A stretch of DNA of 64,000 nt from Brevirhabdus sp. (lineage in GTDB: Bacteria; Pseudomonadota; Alphaproteobacteria; Rhodobacterales; Rhodobacteraceae). The notes below the pieces were generated by a model, which saw nothing but the letters and a program-made list of their open reading frames with translations, was not told where the DNA came from and made no database searches. The first letter of the stretch is position 1; each line of letters opens with the position of its first letter. Positions 49,517-58,697 of the stretch are shown in pieces. Made by a program: the position numbers and the translations under genes. The stretch spans positions 124,001 through 188,000 of the forward strand of contig JAGXFH010000034.1 in assembly GCA_024637315.1 (NCBI GenBank), in the 5' to 3' direction.

Positions 49517-51130
49517 ATGAGTGTGTTGTTGACGGCCCGACCCGAGATTTTGCGCCGAGCTGTTCTGTGTCTGGCGCTGGCCTTTGGTCTGATCGGATCG
49601 GGTGCGCAGGCGCAGGTGACGGCGTTCATGCAGGCCGTGGCAGAAGCCTCTTTCGGCGATGCCGCGCTTTCCGCGTTCTACAAGGAGAACGGCTATCAGC
49701 CGATCTGGACCGGCAACAGCAACAAGGACAAATCGCGCCGCGCGGCGCTGCTCAAGACGCTGGCGACGGCGGATGCGCATGGCTTGCCGGCGAAATCCTA
49801 TGACGCGCAGTTTCTTCAGGCCAATCTGCGCTCGGTCAGGTCAGAGCGTGATCTGGGCAGGATCGAAGTCGAACTCAGCCGGTTGTTCCTGCAATACGCG
49901 ACCGATGTGCAGACCGGCATCCTGACGCCGAGCCAGGTCGATAGCGGGCTGGTAATGGAGGTGCCGCTGCGGGGCCGCGCGCAGACGCTGGCGGCCTTCG
50001 CCAAGTCCAGCCCGGCGGGGTTTCTGCAATCGTTGCCGCCCTCGTCACCGGAATATACCCGGCTGATGAAGGCCAAGTTCGAGATGGAAAAGCAACTCGG
50101 CCAGGGTGGCTGGGGGCCGAAAGTGCCGGCCAAGGCGCTGAAACCCGGAGAGTCTGGCGCGGATGTCGTGGCGTTGCGCAATCGTCTGATCCAGATGGGG
50201 TTCATGCGCCGCACTGCAGGCCAGGTCTATGATGGAACGATGCAGGCTGCGGTTCAGCAGTTTCAGCTGATCCATGGCCTGAACCCAGACGGCGTTGCCG
50301 GTCCCGGCACCATGTCCGAAATCAATGTCGAGGCCGAAGAGCGGCTGGCGGCAATCATCGTCGGGATGGAGCGAGAGCGCTGGATAAACCGACCGCTCGG
50401 CAAGCGGCATGTCTGGGTGAACCTGACCGATTTCACCGCTCGCATCGTCGATGACGGCAAGGTGACGTTCGAAACCCGCTCGGTCGTCGGCGCGACGGAT
50501 CGTGATCGGCGGAGTCCGGAATTTTCGGATGTGATGGAGTTCATGGTCATCAATCCGACATGGAACGTGCCCCGCTCGATCACCGTCAAGGAATACCTGC
50601 CGATGCTTCAGAAGAACCCGAATGCCGCCGGGCATTTGCGGATCATCGACAGCCGCGGTCAGGTGGTGAACCGGGGGGCGGTGGATTTCACCCAGTACAC
50701 GCCCAGAACGTTTCCCTTCGCGATGAAGCAACCGCCTTCCGATGGCAATGCGCTGGGGCTGGTCAAGTTCATGTTCCCCAACAAGTACAACATCTACCTG
50801 CATGACACTCCGTCCAAGAACCTTTTCGGGCGCGAGGTGAGGGCGTTCAGCCATGGCTGCATCCGGCTGGCCGATCCGTTCGACTTTGCCTACACGCTGC
50901 TGGCCAGGCAGACAAACGACCCCGAGGGCCTGTTCAAGTCGAAGCTCGCGACCGGCATCGAAACGGTTGTACCTCTGGACCAGCCGGTGCCGGTGCATCT
51001 GGTTTACCGAACCGCCTTCACCAGCGCGAAAGGTCAGATGAACTATCGTCGCGACATTTATGGCCGCGACGCCCGGATATTCTCGGCGCTGCAGCAGGCC
51101 GGGGTGGTATTGCGGGCGGTTCAAAGCTAA
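49517..51130 (+). CDS. L,D-transpeptidase, YcbB/LdtD type
   Basis: Periplasmic peptidoglycan cross-linking enzyme, 537 aa. Signal peptide ([19 protein letters not shown]), an N-terminal scaffold domain, a peptidoglycan-binding domain ([37 protein letters not shown]), then the YkuD catalytic domain with SHGCIRL: nucleophile C448 and H446. [17 protein letters not shown] is the usual catalytic-domain entry. Forms 3-3 cross-links or attaches proteins. Confidence 0.92.
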   Translation: MSVLLTARPEILRRAVLCLALAFGLIGSGAQAQVTAFMQAVAEASFGDAALSAFYKENGYQPIWTGNSNKDKSRRAALLKTLATADAHGLPAKSYDAQFLQANLRSVRSERDLGRIEVELSRLFLQYATDVQTGILTPSQVDSGLVMEVPLRGRAQTLAAFAKSSPAGFLQSLPPSSPEYTRLMKAKFEMEKQLGQGGWGPKVPAKALKPGESGADVVALRNRLIQMGFMRRTAGQVYDGTMQAAVQQFQLIHGLNPDGVAGPGTMSEINVEAEERLAAIIVGMERERWINRPLGKRHVWVNLTDFTARIVDDGKVTFETRSVVGATDRDRRSPEFSDVMEFMVINPTWNVPRSITVKEYLPMLQKNPNAAGHLRIIDSRGQVVNRGAVDFTQYTPRTFPFAMKQPPSDGNALGLVKFMFPNKYNIYLHDTPSKNLFGREVRAFSHGCIRLADPFDFAYTLLARQTNDPEGLFKSKLATGIETVVPLDQPVPVHLVYRTAFTSAKGQMNYRRDIYGRDARIFSALQQAGVVLRAVQS

Positions 51131-51182
51131 ATCACCCGTAAAGCGGGGCGTCCCGAAGGCGCCCCTGACTGCGGGGGTTTGG

Positions 51183-52280
51183 ATGGCCAGCCACACGATA
51201 CTGGAAATTGCGAATGCGCTTGGCGGCGAGGCTGTCGGCGATACCAGCCTTCGCGTCGCGGGCGCGGCGGAACCGGCCAGCGCCGGGGCCGATCAGTTGG
51301 CGATCGCGATGGATTCCCGCTATGTCGATGGCCTGACTGCGGGCCGGGCCCTTGCGGCATTGCTGGCGCGCGGCATGGATTGGCAGGCATTGCGGCTGAA
51401 GGCCGCGGTCGTCGTCGATCGCCCGCGTCTTGCCCTGTCGGGTTTGACCGCGATGCTGGACGCGGGCCATGCCCTGCCTGCCGGCATCCATCCGACGGCG
51501 ATTGTCGACACGACGGCACGGCTTGGCAAGGATGTCGCACTGGGCCCCTATGTCGTGGTCGGCGCCGGTGCAGTGATCGGCGGGGGAAGCCGCATCGACA
51601 GCCATGTCAGCATCGCGGCGGGTGCCGAGATCGGTGACAACGCGCTGATCCTTGCCGGTGTCCGGATCGGACGGAACACCCGGATCGGCAAACACTTCAT
51701 GGCGCATTCCGGGGTGGTTATCGGCGCTGACGGTTTCAGTTTCGTCACGTCCGAGAGATCGCAGGTCGAAGCTGTGCGCGAAACAATGGGCAAACCGGAA
51801 GAGTCGCGAAAGGATCAGGACTGGCTGAAAATCCATTCGCTGGGTGGCGTAGTGATCGGCGACAACGTAGAGATCGGCGCGAATTCCAGCGTCGACGCCG
51901 GCACCATCCGACCGACCAGCATCGGCGACGGCACCAAGATCGACGCGTTGGTACAGGTCGGCCATAACGTGCAGGTCGGGCGAAACTGTCTGCTGTGCGC
52001 GCATGTCGCCGTCGGCGGCTCGGCCAGGCTTGGCGACAATGTCGTGCTGGGAGGTCAGGTCGGGGTGGCGGATAACATCACGCTTGGCGATGGCGTCGTG
52101 GCGGGCGGGGCCAGCAAGATCCTGTCGAACGTTCCGGCGGGACGGGCGATTCTGGGCTATCCGGCGATGAAGATGGACACCCATATCGAGGTCTACAAGG
52201 CGCTGCGCCGCTTGCCGCGGCTTTTCGGGATTGTCGAGAATCTTCAAAAATCGGTTTCAAAGACCAATCAGAATGACTAA
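51183..52280 (+). CDS. lpxD: UDP-3-O-acylglucosamine N-acyltransferase LpxD
   Basis: Adds the N-linked hydroxyacyl chain in lipid A synthesis, 365 aa. A uridine-binding N-terminal domain is followed by a left-handed beta-helix of hexapeptide repeats ([32 protein letters not shown] split). The catalytic His lies in [17 protein letters not shown], and ADGFSFV binds the acyl donor. The frame reaches back to 51060; ATG 51183 is used. It is usually followed by fabZ-lpxA; here an acyl carrier protein and ketosynthase follow instead. Confidence 0.94.
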   Translation: MASHTILEIANALGGEAVGDTSLRVAGAAEPASAGADQLAIAMDSRYVDGLTAGRALAALLARGMDWQALRLKAAVVVDRPRLALSGLTAMLDAGHALPAGIHPTAIVDTTARLGKDVALGPYVVVGAGAVIGGGSRIDSHVSIAAGAEIGDNALILAGVRIGRNTRIGKHFMAHSGVVIGADGFSFVTSERSQVEAVRETMGKPEESRKDQDWLKIHSLGGVVIGDNVEIGANSSVDAGTIRPTSIGDGTKIDALVQVGHNVQVGRNCLLCAHVAVGGSARLGDNVVLGGQVGVADNITLGDGVVAGGASKILSNVPAGRAILGYPAMKMDTHIEVYKALRRLPRLFGIVENLQKSVSKTNQND

Positions 52281-52310
52281 ATGACGGCGACGCGGAAGCA
52301 GGGGAACATC

Positions 52311-52577
52311 ATGCCGGAAACGGTCAGGGATCGGGTCATCCAGATCATTGCGGATCAGGCGCTTTTGGATGTTTCGGACATTTCGATGGATCAGACGCTG
52401 GAAGATCTGGGCATCGACAGCCTGGGTCTGGTGGAATCGATCTTCGCGATCGAGGAAACCTTCGACATTCAGGTCCCGTTCAACGCCAATGATCCCAAGG
52501 CCAGCGCGTTCGACATCTCGTCGGTCGCGTCGATCGTCGAGGCGGTGCAGAAACTGGTGGCAGATCAGGCAAAATGA
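52311..52577 (+). CDS. Acyl carrier protein next to lpxD
   Basis: 88 aa ACP with the phosphopantetheine site GIDSLGLVE (S37). The frame also allows ATG 52281, directly after the lpxD stop; ATG 52311 with AGGGGAAC before it is chosen. It overlaps the ketosynthase start (ATGA). A specialised ACP, akin in setting to the rhizobial AcpXL gene cluster for unusual lipid A acyl chains, is possible, but its sequence is not clearly AcpXL. Confidence 0.9.
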   Translation: MPETVRDRVIQIIADQALLDVSDISMDQTLEDLGIDSLGLVESIFAIEETFDIQVPFNANDPKASAFDISSVASIVEAVQKLVADQAK

Positions 52578-53782
52578 AACGCGTCGTCATCACCGGCGCG
52601 GGGACCATCAACGCGCTTGGACATGACGTAGCCGCCACGCTTGAAGCGATGCGCGAGGGGCGCTGCGGGATCGGCCCGCTCAAGATCCGCGATGTCGAAC
52701 GGCTGTCGATTCAGATCGGCGGGCAGGTCCATGGCTACGACCCCGAAACCCACTTCAACCGTCAGCAGATATCACTCTACGATCGTTTCACGCAGTTCAC
52801 GCTGCTGGCCGCCAAAGAGGCGATCACGCAATCCGGACTGCATTTCGAGGGAGAACTCGCAAGCCAGTCCGGCGTGGTGCTGGGGACCGCGGGCGGCGGG
52901 GTGAACACATGGGACGAAAACTACCGGACCGTCTATGAAGAGGGCAAGAACCGGGTGCATCCCTTCGTCGTGCCAAAGCTGATGAACAATGCGGCGGCCA
53001 GTCACGTCTCGATGGAATGGAACCTAAAGGGGCCGTCGTTCACGGTGGCGACGGCCTGCGCCTCGTCCAATCACGCGATGGGGCAGGCATTTCACATGAT
53101 CCGTTCGGGAATGACAACGGCGATGGTCACCGGCGGCTCGGAATCGATGCTCTGCTTCGGTGGCGTCAAGGCCTGGGAAGGCCTGCGGGTGATGTCCAAG
53201 GATGCCTGTCGCCCGTTCAGCGCCAACCGCAACGGCATGGTGCAAGGCGAGGGCGCGGCAGTGTTCGTCTTCGAGGATTACGACCACGCGAAGGCCCGTG
53301 GGGCAGAGTTGCTGGCTGAAGTCATCGGTTTCGCGATGACCTCGGACGCGGCCGATATCGTCATGCCGTCGAAACAGGGTGCCGCAAGGGCAATCTCGGG
53401 CGCAATAAAGGATGCTGGACTGAACCGGGACGCGATCGGCTATATCAATGCGCATGGCACCGGGACCGCAGCGAATGACAAGACCGAATGTGCCGCGGTG
53501 GCGGATGTGTTCGGGCACCATGCCGACAAGCTGATGATCTCGTCCACCAAGTCGATGCACGGGCACCTGATCGGCGGAACCGGTGCGGTCGAGCTTCTGG
53601 CATGCATCATGGCCTTGCGCGACGGGGTCGTGGCGCCGACGATCGGCTATGAAGAGGCCGATCCGGAATGTGCGCTGGACGTGGTGCCGAACGTGGCGCG
53701 CGAGGCGAGGGTCGAGGCGGCGCTGTCGAATGCCTTTGCCTTTGGCGGGCTGAACGCGGTGCTAGCGCTGCGGCGGGTCTGA
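52574..53782 (+). CDS. Beta-ketoacyl-ACP synthase (KAS II-like)
   Basis: 402 aa condensing enzyme of the FabF/NodE type. Catalytic Cys C162 in TACASSNHAMG, H294 in NAHGTGT and H331 in KSMHGHLIGGTGA. ATG 52574 overlaps the ACP stop. Together with the ACP it forms a two-gene unit that could build a particular acyl chain for lipid A or a hydroxylated fatty acid; that role is inferred from the lpxD neighbourhood. Confidence 0.9.
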   Translation: MKRVVITGAGTINALGHDVAATLEAMREGRCGIGPLKIRDVERLSIQIGGQVHGYDPETHFNRQQISLYDRFTQFTLLAAKEAITQSGLHFEGELASQSGVVLGTAGGGVNTWDENYRTVYEEGKNRVHPFVVPKLMNNAAASHVSMEWNLKGPSFTVATACASSNHAMGQAFHMIRSGMTTAMVTGGSESMLCFGGVKAWEGLRVMSKDACRPFSANRNGMVQGEGAAVFVFEDYDHAKARGAELLAEVIGFAMTSDAADIVMPSKQGAARAISGAIKDAGLNRDAIGYINAHGTGTAANDKTECAAVADVFGHHADKLMISSTKSMHGHLIGGTGAVELLACIMALRDGVVAPTIGYEEADPECALDVVPNVAREARVEAALSNAFAFGGLNAVLALRRV

Positions 53783-53791
53783 ACCTAGAAA

Positions 53792-53812
53792 CGCCGCCCG
53801 CGATGGGCGGCG
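53792..53812. terminator. Stem-loop between convergent ketosynthase and IalB genes
   Basis: CGCCGCCC (53792-53799) and GGGCGGCG (53805-53812) form a perfect 8-bp stem with loop GCGAT. In the minus direction it is followed by TTTCTAGG, so it fits best as the terminator of the IalB-family gene. Confidence 0.65.
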
Positions 53813-53831
53813 CTGATGTCAGGCGACGAAG

Positions 53832-54476
53832 TTATTCGGCGTTCAACGAGGCGACGGCATCGTAGCCAGCGGTGAATCCCGCCAGCGAAAGAGTCAAATC
53901 CACTCTCTGGTCGGGGGCGACCAAGGGCACGATCGTCAGCGTCGCTTTCGATCCGGCCTTGAAGGCCGCCACTTCGGCATCGGAAAAGCCGATCCGGGCG
54001 AAGCAGCCGGTTTGCAAACACCAAGAGAACGGATAGCGCTTGGGCTGTCCGCTGTCGATCGCCAGGGTGATCTGCCCGGTGAGCAGGGTTTCAAGCGGCA
54101 CGGCGACAGTTGCCCCTGCTGCCGGCTGTTCGGTTTCCGGCAGGGCGAACATGCTGATTTCGGCGACCGAGTTGCCCTGTCCGTCTTTCAAAAGCTGGTA
54201 GAGTTGGCAGGGATCGTTGCCATCCTCGGTGCGGATGCAGCGGACCGTCCAGTCTCCATGTGATTCCTTGTCATAAGTGGTTCCGGGCGCGTTCGGATCG
54301 GTGACGGGCTCGCCCAAGGCCAGATCGCTGGCGGGCGATTGCGGTTCGGCCGCAGCCGCAGGGGCGTCGCCGGTTTCGCTTTCGGCGGCGGTGCCGGATT
54401 CTTGCGCCAGCGCGGGGGCGGTCGCCAGAAGCGCCGAGACGATGTGCGCCGAAAGAATCTTTGAAAGGTCTGCCAT
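53832..54476 (-). CDS. Invasion-associated locus B (IalB) family protein
   Basis: 214 aa secreted protein. Signal peptide LSKILSAHIVSALLATAPALAQ, then an Ala/Glu/Pro-rich low-complexity linker, and the IalB domain starting near KESHGDWTVRC. Cysteines at WTVRC, NDPCQ, SWCLQ and TGCF probably form disulfides. ATG 54476 is selected by the AGGAAAT ribosome site; the frame continues further upstream. Possible promoter CTGACA, 16 bases, TTAATT. Despite the family name nothing implies invasion here. Confidence 0.85.
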   Translation of the reverse strand: MADLSKILSAHIVSALLATAPALAQESGTAAESETGDAPAAAAEPQSPASDLALGEPVTDPNAPGTTYDKESHGDWTVRCIRTEDGNDPCQLYQLLKDGQGNSVAEISMFALPETEQPAAGATVAVPLETLLTGQITLAIDSGQPKRYPFSWCLQTGCFARIGFSDAEVAAFKAGSKATLTIVPLVAPDQRVDLTLSLAGFTAGYDAVASLNAE

Positions 54477-54603
54477 TTTTATTTCCTGTAAGACTTGGGT
54501 TGTTCGGGGCCAATTAACACGATGACTGGAGACTGTCAGGCCCGATTTCCGGGCATGTGACCGGATGTGAGGCAATCCGCCGATCCGCCCGGAATTGGAG
54601 GTC

Positions 54604-54632
54604 AAAAAGAAAAAAGGGCCCGAGGGACCCTT
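54604..54632 (-). terminator. Minus-strand terminator (left of pair)
   Basis: AAGGGTCC-CTC-GGGCCCTT has one mismatch in an 8-bp stem. On the minus strand it is followed by TTTTTCTTTTT. It sits upstream of the IalB gene and downstream of nothing annotated on that strand. Confidence 0.75.
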
Positions 54633-54672
54633 CTTTCCTATTTCTCTCCCTGTCGGACTGGCCGACTAACTG
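54604..54672 (-). ncRNA. Candidate small RNA B ahead of the IalB gene
   Basis: A short transcript of about 70 nt is suggested by a promoter-like pair (54679-54707) and the terminator at 54604-54632. It would contain a GTCGG-CCAGT-CCGAC hairpin and a purine-rich run (AGGGAGAGAAATAGGAAAG). No open frame fits. Start and existence are inferred. Confidence 0.45.
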
Positions 54673-54678
54673 GGACGG

Positions 54679-54707
54679 AAGTTAGGGGCATTCCCGACGG
54701 CCGTCAA
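54679..54707 (-). promoter_or_regulatory. Promoter-like TTGACG-N17-TAACTT on the minus strand
   Basis: On the minus strand TTGACG (54702-54707) and TAACTT (54679-54684) are separated by exactly 17 bases. It points at small RNA candidate B. The -35 hexamer is close to consensus and the -10 is moderate. Confidence 0.45.
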
Positions 54708-54745
54708 CAGGCAAGATCGGGAAACATGTCTTTGAACCAATTGGT

Positions 54746-54774
54746 AAAAAAAGTCGCGCCAAAGCGGGCGCGAC
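54746..54774 (-). terminator. Minus-strand terminator (right of pair)
   Basis: GTCGCGCC-CGCTTT-GGCGCGAC is a perfect 8-bp stem followed on the minus strand by seven T (54746-54752). This is a textbook intrinsic terminator, yet no minus-strand gene is annotated to its right. Confidence 0.85.
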
Positions 54775-54848
54775 CAGTCTTGCAGGGAGGAAGTCAGACC
54801 GGACGAAGAAGATACGCGCCCGATCACCATCAACACTGGCAGAGATGG
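54746..54848 (-). ncRNA. Candidate small RNA A with an anti-ribosome-site stretch
   Basis: The perfect terminator at 54746-54774 needs a minus-strand transcript beginning to its right but before or inside the start of the gene at 54904. A weak -10 (TACAAA, 54855-54860) would give about 100 nt. The RNA would carry CUUCCUCCC (complement of 54785-54793), able to pair with ribosome sites. With Hfq encoded in the same genome this is plausible. The 5' end is a guess. Confidence 0.45.
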
Positions 54849-54903
54849 GTTAAATTTGTATTGTGGCCCCGAACGTTGCGAGAAACAGTGCGGGAGTTAA
54901 CGG

Positions 54904-56427
54904 GTGAGCGGACAGATATTCGTAGGTGGGGGTGGCGAAGGCTACGGCACGGCGCAGCATCTTTTGTTGAAATATGCCAACCGCCACGGCTTGATTGCCG
55001 GGGCGACGGGTACCGGCAAGACGGTGACCTTGCAGATCCTGGCAGAGAGCTTCTCGGCCAACGGCGTGCCGGTCTTCCTGTCGGATGTGAAGGGTGATCT
55101 GTCCGGGCTGGCCGTCGCCGGGTCTGCAAGCCACAAGCTGCACGACCCGTTCATGAAGCGCGCGGCGACGATCGGTTTTGCCGATTATGCCTATTCGGCG
55201 TTCCCGGTGACGTTCTGGGACCTGTTCGGAGAGCAGGGCCACCCGATCCGGACCACGGTGGCCGAAATGGGGCCACTGCTGCTGTCGCGTCTGATGGAGC
55301 TGTCGGAGGCGCAGGAGGGCGTGCTCAACATCGCTTTTCGGGCGTCGGACGAGGAAAGTCTGCCGCTTCTTGACCTTCGTGATCTGCAAGCCCTGCTGGT
55401 CTGGGTCGGGGAGAATTCTAAGGACCTGTCGCTGCGCTATGGCAATGTCTCGACCAGCTCGGTCGGGGCGATCCAGCGGGCGCTGCTGGTGCTGGAAAAC
55501 CAGGGCGGCACAAAGCTGTTCGGGGAACCGGCGTTGGAACTGGCCGACATGATGCGCACCGACACGGACGGGCGCGGACGGATATCCATTCTGGCCTCTG
55601 ATCGGCTGATGGGATCACCGCGGCTCTATGCGACCTTCCTGCTGTGGCTGATGTCGGAACTGTTCGAGGAGTTGCCCGAGGTCGGCGACCCGGACAAGCC
55701 GAAGATGGTGTTCTTCTTTGACGAGGCGCATCTGCTTTTTGACGACGCCCCAAAAGCCCTTGTCAACAAGGTCGAGCAGGTGGCGCGGCTGATCCGCTCG
55801 AAGGGCGTCGGCATCTATTTCATCACCCAGAACCCTGCGGACGTGCCCGAGGGCATTCTGGGCCAGCTGGGCAACCGTATTCAGCATGCGTTGCGGGCGT
55901 TCACCGGACGCGATCAGCGAGAGTTGAAACGGGCCGCCGAAACCTACCGCGACAACCCCCGGTTCTCGACCGAAGAGGCGATCCGCGAGGTTGGTGTCGG
56001 CGAGGCGGTGACATCGCTGCTGGAGGCTAAGGGCATTCCCGGCATGGTCGAGCGCACGCTGATCCGTCCGCCATCGTCGCAGCTTGGTCCGATCTCGGCC
56101 GCCGATCGGATGGCGGCAATGGAAAGATCGCCGATCAAGGGCAAGTATGAAACCTTGATCGACCGCGACTCTGCTCACGAGCGGCTGGCCGCGCGTGCAG
56201 AGGCGGCGGCAAGAGCGGCGGAAAATGCCGGACGTGAGGCCGAGCGGCTGGAAGCGGAGGAGCTTAAGTTCCAGCAAGCGCGCCGTTACGATGGCAAGTC
56301 GGGCCGCAGCAGCCGGTCGGACAGCTTCGGCGAGTCGGTGGCCAAGGTTGTGATCAAGGAACTGAAGGGCACGACCGGACGTCGGATCGTGCGCGGTATA
56401 TTGGGCGGGCTTTTCAAGGCGCGGTAG
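54904..56427 (+). CDS. HerA-like ATPase (DUF853 family)
   Basis: 507 aa. Walker A GATGTGKTVT near residue 35, Walker B MVFFFDEAHLLFDD, sensor region FITQNPADVPEGILGQLGNRIQHALRAFT (in parts) and an arginine-rich coiled C-terminal region. HerA/FtsK superfamily ATPases pump DNA; DUF853 members have no assigned job. GTG start at 54904 preceded by GGGAG. No NurA partner is adjacent. Confidence 0.87.
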   Translation: MSGQIFVGGGGEGYGTAQHLLLKYANRHGLIAGATGTGKTVTLQILAESFSANGVPVFLSDVKGDLSGLAVAGSASHKLHDPFMKRAATIGFADYAYSAFPVTFWDLFGEQGHPIRTTVAEMGPLLLSRLMELSEAQEGVLNIAFRASDEESLPLLDLRDLQALLVWVGENSKDLSLRYGNVSTSSVGAIQRALLVLENQGGTKLFGEPALELADMMRTDTDGRGRISILASDRLMGSPRLYATFLLWLMSELFEELPEVGDPDKPKMVFFFDEAHLLFDDAPKALVNKVEQVARLIRSKGVGIYFITQNPADVPEGILGQLGNRIQHALRAFTGRDQRELKRAAETYRDNPRFSTEEAIREVGVGEAVTSLLEAKGIPGMVERTLIRPPSSQLGPISAADRMAAMERSPIKGKYETLIDRDSAHERLAARAEAAARAAENAGREAERLEAEELKFQQARRYDGKSGRSSRSDSFGESVAKVVIKELKGTTGRRIVRGILGGLFKAR

Positions 56428-56487
56428 CGTTTGCGCGACCTCGGCCTTGGGGCATCCGGGCGCTTCCACCCCGGAAAGTCCGCGGCA

Positions 56488-57795
56488 TCACAAAGGACGG
56501 ATCTTGACCCGGGTGACACGGTTGTCCTTGCGGGTGACTACCTCGAACCGAAAGCCATGGAACGAGAAGACCTGCCCTGGCGCCGGGATGGTCTGGGCTT
56601 CGTGAATCATCAGGCCGGCCACGGTATTTGCCTCGTCATCGGGCAGGTTCCAGTCGGTCGCGCGGTTCACGTCGCGGATCGTCATCGCGCCGTCGACCAG
56701 CCAGTCGCCCGACTCGGTTCGTTTCAGCGGGGCCGTCTCGGCGCTGTCGAATTCGTCGGTGATCTCGCCGACGATTTCCTCAAGGATGTCTTCAAGCGTG
56801 ATCAGGCCCTGCAAGGTGCCGTATTCATCCACCACCAGCGCGAAATGGGTGTGACGGCGCAGGAATTGCCGCATCTGTTCGTCAAGCGCTGTGGTCTCGG
56901 GGACGAAGTAGGGCTTCATCGCGACGTCGAGAATATTGAACCCCGCAAAGGCGTCGCCCCGCGTTTCGGCCTGCTGGGTCCGCGCATACATCGCCCTCAG
57001 CAGATCCTTGGCATGGACGACGCCGACGATATTTTCCGGGTCGTCCTTGTAGAGCGGCAGCCGGGTATGGGCCGAATGCAGCACCGCTTCGAGCAGTTCC
57101 TGCGGCGACAGGTCAATGTCCAGCATCTCTATTTCCGAGCGGTGCAGCATGATCTCCTCCACCGCGCGGTCATTGAGGTCGAGCGCTCCAAGCAGGCGGT
57201 CGCGGTCCTCTTTCTCGACCGCGCCGCCTTCATGGCCAAGCGTGATGGCGCCCACGATCTCTTCCCGAACGGCAAGGATGTGGCTGTCGGGATCGGTGCG
57301 CACGCCGAAGACCCAGAGGATGCCGCGGACCAGCGTCCGGACCGCAGAGACGACCGGCGAGAAGATCACGATGACGTAGCGGATGATCGGAGAAACCCGC
57401 GACGCGGCGGCTTCGGGGTTGGTGATCGCGTAGGTTTTCGGCAGAACCTCTGCGAAGACCAGCACCAGCAGGGTCATCACCAGAGTCGCGAAAGCGATAC
57501 CGTTCTGGCCGAACAGCTTGGTGAACAATGCGGTCGCCAGCGAGGCGGAGAGGATGTTCACCAGGTTGTTGCCCAGCAGGACCGATCCGATCAGCCGTTC
57601 GTTGTCCTCGGTAATCTCCAGGGCTTTTTCAGCGCCCTTCGATCCCTTGTCGGCCTGCGACCGCAGCTTGCCGCGCGAAGCAGCGGTCAGCGCGGTTTCC
57701 GAACCGGAAAAGAAGGCCGAGAGAACCAGCAGGCCGATGATCGCGGCAGACGTAATCCAGAAGGCGGTATCAAGGATAGGTGTGGCGGTATCCAT
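56488..57795 (-). CDS. HlyC/CorC family protein (CNNM/DUF21 with CBS domains)
   Basis: 435 aa. N-terminal DUF21 with hydrophobic helices and conserved SAFFSGSETALTAASR, then two CBS motifs (MLHRSEIEMLDIDLSPQELLEAV, VVDEYGTLQGLITLEDILEEIVGEI in parts) and a C-terminal CorC_HlyC domain. Such proteins are linked to Mg2+/Co2+ efflux or resistance. Convergent with the HerA-like gene and divergent from the metallophosphoesterase. Confidence 0.9.
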   Translation of the reverse strand: MDTATPILDTAFWITSAAIIGLLVLSAFFSGSETALTAASRGKLRSQADKGSKGAEKALEITEDNERLIGSVLLGNNLVNILSASLATALFTKLFGQNGIAFATLVMTLLVLVFAEVLPKTYAITNPEAAASRVSPIIRYVIVIFSPVVSAVRTLVRGILWVFGVRTDPDSHILAVREEIVGAITLGHEGGAVEKEDRDRLLGALDLNDRAVEEIMLHRSEIEMLDIDLSPQELLEAVLHSAHTRLPLYKDDPENIVGVVHAKDLLRAMYARTQQAETRGDAFAGFNILDVAMKPYFVPETTALDEQMRQFLRRHTHFALVVDEYGTLQGLITLEDILEEIVGEITDEFDSAETAPLKRTESGDWLVDGAMTIRDVNRATDWNLPDDEANTVAGLMIHEAQTIPAPGQVFSFHGFRFEVVTRKDNRVTRVKIRPL

Positions 57796-57863
57796 TCGTC
57801 TTGTCTTTCATGGGCGTTTTTGTCTTATGGGCATCCACAGTGCAGCATTCAAGGGATAGCGGG

Positions 57864-58697
57864 ATGTCCGGCGAGTTGATGATCCGCGATCTGGGGCGGC
57901 TGGAGGGGGAGGTGCTGGTCTTTGGCGGCTGCTACTCCAACCTGCAGGCGACGGAAGCGCTTTTTGCCGAAGCCAAGACTCGCGGCATCCCGCCCGCCAA
58001 CATGATCTGCACCGGCGATGTCGTCGCTTATTGCGCCAACCCGGCCGAGGTGGCCGAACGCGCGCGGACAAGCGGCTGTGCGGTTGTGGCCGGGAATGTC
58101 GAGCGACAGATTGCAACAGGGGCCGGCGATTGCGGTTGTGGTTTCAAGGCGGGGTCGGACTGTGATCTGCTTTCGCAGGGGTGGTATCCCCATGCCGCGG
58201 CGCGAATTGGCATGGACCTGCGCGGCTGGATGGCCGGGTTGCCGGACCTCGTGGCGTTCACGCATGAAACCAAGCGCTATGTTGTGGTTCATGGAGGTGT
58301 TTCGGACGTCGCGCGCTTCATCTGGCCGGTTTCGGACGAGGCGGTGTTCTGGTCGGAAATCGCCGCGGCAGAGGCCGCTGCAGGCCCCGTCGACGCCGTT
58401 CTGGCCGGGCATTGCGGCATCCCCTTCGAGCGGATGATCGGGATCCGTCACTGGATCAATGCCGGGGCTATCGGCATGCCGCCACATGACGGGCGGCAAC
58501 AGGCGCGGTTCGTGGTTCTGGGCCAACGCGGCGCGCGGATCGAGCGGCTGGACTATGATGCCGCCGCTGCCGCGACGGTGATGGTGCGTGCGGGTCTGAC
58601 ACAGGGCTATGACCGGGCGCTCTTGACCGGGATCTGGCCAAGCGAGGATGTGTTGCCGCCCCAGATGCGCCGGGGTCAGGACTTGGCCAGCGGGTGA
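57864..58697 (+). CDS. Metallophosphoesterase-fold protein with altered first motif
   Basis: 277 aa. Most calcineurin-like landmarks are in order: CTGDVVAYCANP for GDxxxxG, AGNVERQI for GNHE, VVHGG and AGHCGIPF for the late His motifs. The first motif, usually GDxHSN, is GGCYSN, replacing the first Asp with Gly and the His with Tyr. Two Cys-rich spots (GDCGCGFKAGSDC) stand out. Its frame is open to 57780, but ATG 57864 is used. The end overlaps the xerD stop by 22 bases. Confidence 0.75.
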   Translation: MSGELMIRDLGRLEGEVLVFGGCYSNLQATEALFAEAKTRGIPPANMICTGDVVAYCANPAEVAERARTSGCAVVAGNVERQIATGAGDCGCGFKAGSDCDLLSQGWYPHAAARIGMDLRGWMAGLPDLVAFTHETKRYVVVHGGVSDVARFIWPVSDEAVFWSEIAAAEAAAGPVDAVLAGHCGIPFERMIGIRHWINAGAIGMPPHDGRQQARFVVLGQRGARIERLDYDAAAAATVMVRAGLTQGYDRALLTGIWPSEDVLPPQMRRGQDLASG

